47,454 bases of DNA from an uncultured Ezakiella sp. (lineage in GTDB: Bacteria; Bacillota; Clostridia; Tissierellales; Peptoniphilaceae), in contig NZ_CALTVH010000011.1 in assembly GCF_943913045.1 (NCBI RefSeq), positions 1 to 47,454 on the forward strand. The letters are read 5' to 3'. Each line of letters opens with the position of its first letter. Position 1 is the first letter of the stretch. The position numbers and the translations under genes are program-made. Positions 32,758 through 39,657 of the stretch are shown here, in pieces. A model generated the notes under the pieces. That model was given only the letters and a program-made list of their open reading frames with translations. It had not been told where the DNA came from and ran no database searches.

Positions 32758-32786
32758 ATTGTATCAAAAAGCAAAACAATTGTCAA
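32758..32786 (-). promoter_or_regulatory. suf operon promoter
   Basis: On minus TTGACA (32781-32786), 17-base spacer, TACAAT (32758-32763) with a TGA extension. The implied leader is about 155 bases. Confidence 0.8.
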
Positions 32787-33130
32787 ACAAAATTGCCAGA
32801 TTAAAGGCTTTTGTAAAAATATCTTTAAGGGATTTTTTTAATTTGTAAAGGCAATATTTTTTTATACTTTTTCCCATGAAAATTTTCAAATAAAAATCAC
32901 CCTTAGATTTTTACTTTTTATTTTGCAAAGGCTAAAATTTCTTGCGTTTTTTTGCCTTGGCAACTTTGAAATTACAAAGGTAATATTTTTTTAGAATTAT
33001 CCGCCCGCCCACTTTGAAATAAAAATCGCCTCGCGCCGATAATTTTCCTTATACCTATTATTAATGGAAGATATTGGGTATGTATTATTTATGATTATAT
33101 GAGCGAATCTTTGACTTACGGGAGGTTTTT
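32787..33130. other. A/T-rich intergenic region with imperfect tandem repeats
   Basis: No gene. TTTGTAAAGGCAATATTTTT near 32840, TTTGCAAAGGCTAAAATTT near 32921 and ATTACAAAGGTAATATTTTT near 32972 are related. The first and third are followed by related blocks (CAAATAAAAATCACC and GAAATAAAAATCGCC). It separates the divergent suf and aminopeptidase operons. Confidence 0.5.
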
Positions 33131-34003
33131 ATGGATAAGATTGATTATATAAATAACTTTGAATTTTTTAAGATGGCCAACGAACTGGCAACTGAACTCT
33201 ACCCAAGTGAATACGAGGAAAAAGCCGAAAGGGAGATGCTGATTGATTACAAGGCTGTAATCAGAAAGGTACTTAAATCCAAATCCAAGATTATTGCCCA
33301 TGACAAGGCAGATACTTTGCTTAAATTTTTAAATCCAAAACGCAAGTGGCCTTGGGATGAAAGTCAAACCTTGGCTATGACCTACCAAATCGAGCCAAGT
33401 TTTGAAGTTTTCTTTGAACTCTTGCAGGCCTGCAATTTTAAAATGGAAAACACCAATGACCAGCTGATCTATAAGTTTTTGATTTTAAATGAAATCTATG
33501 ATCTGGATATCCTAAATTATCTGTTCGCTGTTTACGGCTTAGAGGCTCCTGTCCTTGAAGAGCCCTTTGCCGATGAAAAGGGAACGGCCCCAAGCGAGGA
33601 AGAGATTAAAAAAGGCAAGGCCCACATCAAGAAGGGCAAATTTAAACCGGATTCTTGCTTCGCACTTATGAAATTCTCCATGGAGGAGGACTTTGATTTA
33701 ACCGAAGGCGAAGATGACGAGGAAGAAATTTCCAAGCTCATGAAGATGTCGGGCATCGAAGAGCTGGACGACTTTGATGACATAGATGATATTGACATCG
33801 AGGACATTGATATAGAGATCGATGATGTAGAGGTCGAGGATATTGAACTGGATATGGACCTGGACGATGAGGACTTCGACGACGAAGACGAATACGAGGA
33901 GATGAAAAAACCGTCCAAGACCGCCCTTAAGACCAAGCCAGTCATTCAAAAGACACCAGGCAAGACCAGTAAAAATGCTAAAAACAATAAAAAGAAAAAA
34001 TAA
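33131..34003 (+). CDS. Acidic protein with Asp/Glu-repeat segment, unknown function
   Basis: A 290-residue protein behind a GGAGG site. Residues 1-190 look globular and helical (FEFFKMANELATELYPSEYE, WPWDESQTLAMTYQIEPSF). Residues ~190-250 are extremely acidic with quasi-repeats such as DDIDDIDIEDIDIEIDD. The last ~40 residues are Lys-rich (KKPSKTALKTK, KNNKKKK). I recognise no family. First gene of an operon with the M29 aminopeptidase 14 bases downstream. The acidic stretch could bind metal or a basic partner; this is speculation. Confidence 0.65.
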   Translation: MDKIDYINNFEFFKMANELATELYPSEYEEKAEREMLIDYKAVIRKVLKSKSKIIAHDKADTLLKFLNPKRKWPWDESQTLAMTYQIEPSFEVFFELLQACNFKMENTNDQLIYKFLILNEIYDLDILNYLFAVYGLEAPVLEEPFADEKGTAPSEEEIKKGKAHIKKGKFKPDSCFALMKFSMEEDFDLTEGEDDEEEISKLMKMSGIEELDDFDDIDDIDIEDIDIEIDDVEVEDIELDMDLDDEDFDDEDEYEEMKKPSKTALKTKPVIQKTPGKTSKNAKNNKKKK

Positions 34004-34016
34004 AAGGAGATTTATT

Positions 34017-35243
34017 ATGAACGACAAAAAATATGCAGAATTAATTATCAAAGAGGCCCTAGCCGTACAAAAACGCGAGAATCCAATTATCTGGATCAAC
34101 GCCAACACAGAAAATTTACCCTTTGCCAGAGAGCTGACCAAGATGGCCTACGAATGCGGAGCCGCTGAGGTAAAGGTAAATATAGTTGACGAAGTTTTAT
34201 CCAGATTAAACATGGAGGGCATGAGCGAAGAAAGACTGGCCCACTTTGGCGAATACAAACTGGACGAACGCATGGACTACATCAAAGACGGTGTCGCCTT
34301 TATTTCCATTACAGGATCAAACCCTGATCTCTTCAAGGGCATCGATCCAAAGCGCCTGCAAATCAGAAATCGCGCTTCATCAAAGGTCATGAAACCTGCA
34401 ATGAAATACACCATGAACGACATAAACTCATGGACAGTTGTCGGCTACCCAACCAAGGCCTGGGCAAAAAATGTTTTCCCTGACTTGGACGAAGACAAGG
34501 CTTTTGAAAGATTAAAGACAGAAATTTTCAAAACAGTTAGACTCGACCACGAAGACCCTGTTGCAGCTTGGGAAGAACACTTAGACAAACTGGCAAAGAG
34601 GGGCGAGGTCTTAAACAACTTGCAATTAAAAGAACTCCATTACAAGACCGACCGCGGAACTGACTTTAGGATTGGCCTACCAGAAAATCACATCTGGGTA
34701 GGTGCCGAGTCCAAGGACGACAGGGGTTATCGTTTCTTACCTAACCTGCCAACCGAAGAAATTTTCACAGCTCCAGACAACCGCGTGGCCGAAGGCATCG
34801 TTTACGCAACCAAGCCCTTGAATTTAAGTGGCAGCCTAGTTGAAGATTTCTGGATTCGTTTTGAAGGCGGCAAGGCAGTTGAAGTTGGCGCCAAAAAAGG
34901 CGAAGACCAACTGAAGGAATTAATCAGCCGCGACGAAGGCGCTTGCAGGCTTGGCGAAGTTGCCCTCGTAAGTGTCAAGAGCCCAATCAATACATCAGGA
35001 CTCATTTTCTATAACACACTCTTTGACGAAAACGCCTCCTGCCACCTGGCACTGGGCGCTGCATATCCAACTTGCGTAGAAGGCGGAGTCGACATGGATG
35101 ACGAAGAACTTAAAAAGCACGGCATCAACGACTCACAAATCCACGACGACTTTATGATTGGCGACGAAACTTTGTCTATCGTCGGCATCGACAAGGACGG
35201 CAAAGAACATCAAATCTTCAAGAACGGAGATTTTGTAATCTAG
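34017..35243 (+). CDS. M29 family aminopeptidase
   Basis: A 408-residue metalloexopeptidase of the AmpS/PepS/aminopeptidase T family. Seen: KAWAKNVFPD, NLQLKELHYKTDRGTDFRIG, FLPNLPTEEIFTAPD (metal-binding Glu region), HLALGAAYPTC and IHDDFMIG. Start ATG 34017 has AAGGAGA six bases upstream; a longer frame starting inside the previous gene is rejected. Cytosolic, hydrolyses N-terminal residues from peptides using two metal ions. Confidence 0.93.
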   Translation: MNDKKYAELIIKEALAVQKRENPIIWINANTENLPFARELTKMAYECGAAEVKVNIVDEVLSRLNMEGMSEERLAHFGEYKLDERMDYIKDGVAFISITGSNPDLFKGIDPKRLQIRNRASSKVMKPAMKYTMNDINSWTVVGYPTKAWAKNVFPDLDEDKAFERLKTEIFKTVRLDHEDPVAAWEEHLDKLAKRGEVLNNLQLKELHYKTDRGTDFRIGLPENHIWVGAESKDDRGYRFLPNLPTEEIFTAPDNRVAEGIVYATKPLNLSGSLVEDFWIRFEGGKAVEVGAKKGEDQLKELISRDEGACRLGEVALVSVKSPINTSGLIFYNTLFDENASCHLALGAAYPTCVEGGVDMDDEELKKHGINDSQIHDDFMIGDETLSIVGIDKDGKEHQIFKNGDFVI

Positions 35244-35251
35244 GAGTATAA

Positions 35252-36130
35252 ATGTATCAAAAAAATTATTACGAAGACTTAAAAGATTTAAACGAAATAA
35301 ACAGGGAGGAAGATTGCTCTTCCTTCCAATTACTTACAGCCAGCGGAGAATTTTTGTGGAATAAGATGGCGGTCGCGACCCTGATCTTGGCAATCTTCAT
35401 GACAGTCCTGCCACTGATCCCATTCATTGTCCATGGCAACTTGGCGGCCCACTATGTGCCAGAAAATTTGGAGACCTATCTGAGGGTCAAGGCCACATCT
35501 GCTTCCATGTGGACAGACTTGGCAAACTTGGTCATTCAAACTTATTTTATATTTTTGTTTTTCCTTAAGGCCAAGGACTTTGATGCTTGGGCAAGCAAGT
35601 CCAAATTATTTTTAAAAGGCTTGGGGAAAATATTTGAGGTTTCAATTTTGGCTTTTATAATGCTCACCATCTATATGATAATCGCATACTTTTTGCTTTC
35701 TGCCATTGGAACTATTGGAACTCTTATCCTTGCCTTTGGCCTGGCAGCAATTCTCTTTTTTATCCAGGTCTTTTTTATCTCCATTATGGACGACACCAGG
35801 GTTACTATGGGAGACGCTTGGGACAGATTGACGGAGACCTTGAAGAACAAAAATTTCTGGAAGAAAATACTCTTTGTAGTTTTCCTAAATACTATCTTAA
35901 GCTTAACTTATGAGAATCTTATGAAAATTATCCCAGACCCAGCCAAGGTCTACGCAGGCTTGGGCTTGGATTTCCTTTTAAATATTTTGTCCCTCATTAT
36001 TATCGCTTTTACTATATCAAGCTTTATTTATTACTCAGACCATGTCAGATATTATCTGCTGGACACTTACGCCCGCGATTACGGACTTGACGATGACGAA
36101 ATTATAGAGGAGGCGGACAGTGAACAATAA
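35252..36130 (+). CDS. Six-helix membrane protein, unknown function
   Basis: A 292-residue protein. An acidic N-terminal tail (~40 residues) precedes about six hydrophobic segments, e.g. VATLILAIFMTVLPLIPF, ILAFIMLTIYMIIAYF and IGTLILAFGLAAILFFIQV. A conserved-looking MGDAWDRLTETLKNKNFW loop resembles large hydrophobic 'DUF' membrane proteins of Bacillota. The acidic C-terminus overlaps the next gene by 11 bases, so translation is coupled to the CDF transporter. Confidence 0.7.
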   Translation: MYQKNYYEDLKDLNEINREEDCSSFQLLTASGEFLWNKMAVATLILAIFMTVLPLIPFIVHGNLAAHYVPENLETYLRVKATSASMWTDLANLVIQTYFIFLFFLKAKDFDAWASKSKLFLKGLGKIFEVSILAFIMLTIYMIIAYFLLSAIGTIGTLILAFGLAAILFFIQVFFISIMDDTRVTMGDAWDRLTETLKNKNFWKKILFVVFLNTILSLTYENLMKIIPDPAKVYAGLGLDFLLNILSLIIIAFTISSFIYYSDHVRYYLLDTYARDYGLDDDEIIEEADSEQ

Positions 36131-37196
36131 GAGCGGAGAAAGGGTTGGCCTAATCGGGATTATCATGAACCTGATTATCGCCATTCCAAAAATTATATTG
36201 GGCCTTATGAGCCAGTCCATCTCACTTTTTACTGACGGAATTAACAACGCCTGCGATTCGTTAACAGGCCTGGTCACTTATATTGGCATTAAATTATCCA
36301 AAAAGCCCATCGACAAGGGCCATCCATACGGCCACGCCCGGGCGGAATACATTGCAGGCTTTGTAATTGCAATTTTTACAGCTGTTGTGGGTGTCCAGTT
36401 TTTTATTTCCTCGGTCAAGGTTTTGATTCATCCGCGGACGCCTGATGTGGATACCATTGGCAGGGCCTTTTTGATTTTATCAATCGTTTTGAAGGCTGGT
36501 TTTTCTTATCTCAACCACGTGGAATACAAGAAACACAAGGCGACAATTTTTGTGGCCAACCGCCAAGACGCCCTCATGGATATAATTATCTCAACCTTTA
36601 TATTGGTCTCTTCATTTTTCTTTGTCGGCCACGAATGGCTGGATGCAGGGCTTGGGATTTTGATTTCAATTCTTATCCTCTATCAGGCCTATGAGACTTT
36701 GAAGGACACGGTCACACCTCTGGTTGGGCCAAGTCCAATGACCAGTGACATAGATACGATTGTCCAGGCCTTAAATAAGTCTGACCTCATTAATAGCGTC
36801 CACGATATTTATGTTGACAGGCAGTCTATGGGCAAGGTCATAGCGACTGCGGACGTGGAAGTCGACCCAAATCTCACAGTCAAGGAGGTCCATGACGAAA
36901 TTGAAATGATCACTGTAAACTTGCGGCAGACCGCAAACATTGACCTGGTCGTCCACGTTGAGCCACTCATCCAAGACACCAAGCTCCTCCATATCAAGAG
37001 GCTTTTAAAAAATATCGACGGAGTGACGGGAGTCTATGATCTCATTATGGATAAGGAAAATTATGTAACACTTGCCATTAGCGAAGACGACCTGCATTCA
37101 AGAGAAGACATCAAAAAAGAAGCCATGGAAATTTTAAAGAAGGAGGACGACAAGGAATGGAACATGGACATAATAGTGGGTTTTCAAAGCAAATAA
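36120..37196 (+). CDS. Cation diffusion facilitator transporter
   Basis: A 358-residue CDF protein starting at GTG 36120 with GAGGAGG just upstream. Six helices; metal-site motifs SLFTDGINNACDS (helix 2, D-x4-D type) and HPYGHARAE. Helix 5 has FVANRQDALMD. The C-terminal cytoplasmic domain is longer than usual (~150 residues). Exports a divalent metal such as Zn, Fe or Mn in exchange for protons; the metal cannot be read. Confidence 0.92.
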   Translation: MNNKSGERVGLIGIIMNLIIAIPKIILGLMSQSISLFTDGINNACDSLTGLVTYIGIKLSKKPIDKGHPYGHARAEYIAGFVIAIFTAVVGVQFFISSVKVLIHPRTPDVDTIGRAFLILSIVLKAGFSYLNHVEYKKHKATIFVANRQDALMDIIISTFILVSSFFFVGHEWLDAGLGILISILILYQAYETLKDTVTPLVGPSPMTSDIDTIVQALNKSDLINSVHDIYVDRQSMGKVIATADVEVDPNLTVKEVHDEIEMITVNLRQTANIDLVVHVEPLIQDTKLLHIKRLLKNIDGVTGVYDLIMDKENYVTLAISEDDLHSREDIKKEAMEILKKEDDKEWNMDIIVGFQSK

Positions 37197-37657
37197 CTCT
37201 CATCATGGCCTGCGACGGCAATTTTAATATTGGCAAAGACGGGACTATGCTCTTCCACATACCAAAAGACCTGGCTCGCTACAAGAAAATTACCATGGGA
37301 AAAAATTTATATTGCGGACGGAAGACCTTTGACGATATGGGGCCACTCAAAGGCAGACGGATAATCGTTTTGTCACGGGGCCAGGTCCCCAAGGCCGACA
37401 AGGTCATCCACGACTTCGACGAATTTAAAGAAGAACTTATGAATGACCCCAAGGGATATTTTGTGGGCGGGGCAAGTTTAACTAAGAAACTCTACCCGGA
37501 TATTACAAAGATCCTTATGACCCGGGTCTTTGAAACCTTTGATGCTGACACAGGCATAGGCGATCCCGAAGACCACGGCTTTGTTATCGCCGAAGAATCT
37601 GAAATGATGGAAGACATTGGCCTGCATTTTAAATACGTAACTTATGTAAGGAAATAA
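37157..37657 (+). CDS. folA: Dihydrofolate reductase-like protein
   Basis: A 166-residue DHFR fold: ITLIMACDGNFNIGKDGTML, then FHIPKDLARYKKITMGK (catalytic Asp in IPKD), CGRKTFDDMG (NADPH-binding) and FVGGASLTKKLYP. The usual Trp before the active-site loop is Phe. Start ATG 37157 follows AAGGAGGA but lies 40 bases inside the CDF gene; a GTG at 37176 is an alternative. Reduces dihydrofolate with NADPH. Confidence 0.85.
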   Translation: MEHGHNSGFSKQITLIMACDGNFNIGKDGTMLFHIPKDLARYKKITMGKNLYCGRKTFDDMGPLKGRRIIVLSRGQVPKADKVIHDFDEFKEELMNDPKGYFVGGASLTKKLYPDITKILMTRVFETFDADTGIGDPEDHGFVIAEESEMMEDIGLHFKYVTYVRK

Positions 37658-37667
37658 TTTTTTAAAA

Positions 37668-37703
37668 TTCGTGTAGCGGTCGTGGTTAATCCCGGCCATT
37701 TCG
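37668..37703 (+). repeat. H-family hairpin, copy H4 (degenerate)
   Basis: GTGTAGCGG then GGTCG (37678-37682) pairing with CGGCC (37693-37697). The loop is longer (TGGTTAATCC), but position and 5' mark match the family. Confidence 0.5.
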
Positions 37704-37738
37704 GGCCCGATATTCCTACAATTCCATCTCATCAAAAA

Positions 37739-37767
37739 AGCAAGAGAAAAATCTCTTGCTCTTTTTG
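37739..37767. terminator. Bidirectional terminator between convergent operons
   Basis: AGCAAGAGA (37739-37747) / TCTCTTGCT (37752-37760), AAAA loop; T-run on plus, A-run before the stem on plus. Serves folA and the 37773 gene. Confidence 0.85.
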
Positions 37768-37772
37768 TGTTA

Positions 37773-38339
37773 TTAATCATCAAATTTATTGTGGTCGCCT
37801 GTAAATTCCTGGCGAAAGTCTCTCATAGAATAAGTGTATACATTCTTGTAGACAAAGCCCTCGTACTGGTCCAAGCCAAATTGCCTGTAGCGGAGCTTGG
37901 CCTTTTTAAAAATTCCCCGCTTCAATTGGTCCTTGTAAAAGGAATTTGAAACCTTGTTGGCCTTGAAGGGATTTTTATTGTAATTGTAAACCAAAATAAA
38001 ATCCATCTTCGACCTTATAAATTCCAAGTCCCTGCCAGTAATGTCCGAGTAAATGAGGGCCGAGGCCAGCATTTTTTCCTTGATATCCCTGACCAGGTCC
38101 CTGTCGACAGTCCCATTTTTAAATTCAATCATGGTGAGCTGGCCGTCACGATCAACCAAGGCGTCCGCCGACTTAGGATGATAATATAAATCTTTCTCGT
38201 ATACATAATCTTCCTTGACCCGGTCAAAGTCTACAGCCATCTCATCTGACTCGGTCATGTACTCAGGATTAGATGGATCGTGGTTGTCGATTGAAATATC
38301 CTTGAGGGTCCTTAAATTCTTTTCAAATATATTATTCAT
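37773..38339 (-). CDS. PD-(D/E)XK-nuclease-like protein
   Basis: A 188-residue protein. ADALVDRDGQLTMIEFKNG gives Asp59 then Glu72-x-Lys74 on successive predicted strands, the arrangement of restriction-endonuclease-fold active sites. A helix follows (DIKEKMLASALIYSD). The C-terminal ~70 residues are basic and aromatic (LKRGIFKKAKLRYRQFGL). ATG 38339 overlaps the ATPase stop by 8 bases; a longer frame to 38396 has no ribosome site. Always-together expression suggests it is the effector of the upstream ATPase. The nuclease assignment is motif-based. Confidence 0.6.
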   Translation of the reverse strand: MNNIFEKNLRTLKDISIDNHDPSNPEYMTESDEMAVDFDRVKEDYVYEKDLYYHPKSADALVDRDGQLTMIEFKNGTVDRDLVRDIKEKMLASALIYSDITGRDLEFIRSKMDFILVYNYNKNPFKANKVSNSFYKDQLKRGIFKKAKLRYRQFGLDQYEGFVYKNVYTYSMRDFRQEFTGDHNKFDD

Positions 38340-39231
38340 AGGCCTCAGCTTCCAACTTAGAAAAAGGTTCGGCCAGGCCCTTGTAAATGAGATCAATATC
38401 CTTGGTCACGTCGACAATGTCTGCATAGTCCTCGGAATTTTCAGTCAGATAAAATTTAGCATTTAGCTTTTCCTTGGCGGAATAAACCTCAAAGGCCTCG
38501 ACAAGATATGGGCTGTGGGTGTTTAATAAAATCCTGACCTGATATTTTTTCACCAGGTCAATGCAGGTCTTGGCAAAGACCAGCTGCCACTCTGGGTGAA
38601 GATGGACCTCGGGCTCGTCGAAAATCAAAACCGACTTGTGACCCACCCAGCCCTTGGCAAGGAGGGTCTTTAAAATCAAAAACATCTTGAGGCCCGAAGA
38701 TGTGTTGTGCATGGACAAGCCTTCGTTTTTGCTGTAGAAAAATTGATCGCCCCTTATAATCAAATCTCCGTCCACAAGGGCGTTTATCCTCTCACTGTCA
38801 AAGCCCTGGCCGTTTGACTTTGCCAGCATATTAAGTAAATCCAACCGCCTGGAATTTAAAAACTCCGGCAAGTAAGAAGCCCCAACCTTGAAATCCAAAA
38901 TATTTGGATCGTCAATGTAGATAAAGTTAAAATCGCCCTTGGAAAAATCTCCTGAATGAATCTTGCCGTCATCTTCCACTTGCAAGTCGCAAACCATGTC
39001 GCCCTCCATCTTAACGGACCCCTTGTCCGCCTCAAAACGCAAGACCTCTTCAAAGTCCTCACTGAGCTTAGCACCCAAGTCCACACATTCGTCCATAGCC
39101 CTGGCGATGGAATACAAAACCTTGCCCACCGTCGATTTGCCGGAATTGTTTTCTCCAGCCAAAACCGCCACAGTCGACAAATCTACATCCGCCCGCCTAA
39201 TCTTGCCTATATTTTCAATCTCAATCCTCAT
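38332..39231 (-). CDS. ABC-type (AAA_21-like) ATPase
   Basis: A 299-residue soluble ATPase. Walker A LAGENNSGKSTVGK near residue 25; signature MHNTSSGLKMFLI; Walker B VLIFDEPEVHLHPEW; switch His LLNTHSPYLVEAF. This is the OLD/RecF-like class found in many anti-phage and toxin systems, without a fused TOPRIM domain. It overlaps the small membrane-protein gene upstream by 11 bases and the nuclease-like gene downstream by 8. Confidence 0.85.
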   Translation of the reverse strand: MRIEIENIGKIRRADVDLSTVAVLAGENNSGKSTVGKVLYSIARAMDECVDLGAKLSEDFEEVLRFEADKGSVKMEGDMVCDLQVEDDGKIHSGDFSKGDFNFIYIDDPNILDFKVGASYLPEFLNSRRLDLLNMLAKSNGQGFDSERINALVDGDLIIRGDQFFYSKNEGLSMHNTSSGLKMFLILKTLLAKGWVGHKSVLIFDEPEVHLHPEWQLVFAKTCIDLVKKYQVRILLNTHSPYLVEAFEVYSAKEKLNAKFYLTENSEDYADIVDVTKDIDLIYKGLAEPFSKLEAEAYE

Positions 39232-39472
39232 CTCGCCCTCCTTGTAAGTACTTATATTTCTGAATCCACAAAATCATCATAACAAAAGCCACAAGCTTGT
39301 CAATCCTATTTAAAATCTCCAAGTCCTCAATGCCGACAAAAACCCTGACCAAAAAATAGATCGCCAAAACCCAAGTCATCTGGACCAAATATCTCTTGGC
39401 CAAGCCCGAGGCAATATAAAAAATTAATACCGCCCCAACAACCAAGGCCACAATAATATCAAAAGTTCCCAT
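39221..39472 (-). CDS. Small three-helix membrane protein
   Basis: An 83-residue protein with hydrophobic segments at FDIIVALVVGAVLIFYIA, MTWVLAIYFLVRVFV and LVAFVMMILWIQK and a charged tail (YLQGGRDED). Start ATG 39472 lies five bases after GGAGG; an in-frame GTG at 39484 overlaps that site. Family not recognised. First gene of the three-gene operon, so it may be the membrane-acting or anchoring component. Confidence 0.6.
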   Translation of the reverse strand: MGTFDIIVALVVGAVLIFYIASGLAKRYLVQMTWVLAIYFLVRVFVGIEDLEILNRIDKLVAFVMMILWIQKYKYLQGGRDED

Positions 39473-39489
39473 CCATTCCTCCACCCCCC

Positions 39490-39495
39490 ATTATA
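39490..39495 (-). promoter_or_regulatory. Promoter (-10) of the ATPase/nuclease operon
   Basis: Extended -10 TGTTATAAT on minus; no good -35. The leader would be only about 15 bases, just enough for GGTGGAGGA. Confidence 0.5.
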
Positions 39496-39529
39496 ACATA
39501 AGGCCCAAATATAAGAAAACCCAAGAAAA

Positions 39530-39657
39530 AATTTGTGGTTAAAACGGCGACCTCCACTCGTTTCGAAATCTTTGCTCATTGCGATGTAGGTCTACTACAT
39601 CTCATTCTCAAAATTTCTGTACTTCGTGAATCTCATCCGTTTTTCCTCACAAATTTT
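39530..39657. repeat. P-family palindromic element, copy A
   Basis: Outer arms AATTTGTGGTTAAAACGG and CCGTTTTTCCTCACAAATT are imperfect inverted repeats. The centre is GATGTAG (39583-39589) / CTACATC (39595-39601) with loop GTCTA. Very similar in full length to 47206-47335 (opposite orientation). It abuts the permease stop codon. Confidence 0.8.

Noticed and set aside
32617..32841. 74-codon plus frame over the suf leader
   Set aside because: Covers the attenuator and promoter of suf; no ribosome site.
33532..33945. Ser-rich antisense frame
   Set aside because: Arises from the complement of Asp/Glu codons in the acidic gene (GAC/GAT to TCG/TCA type codons).
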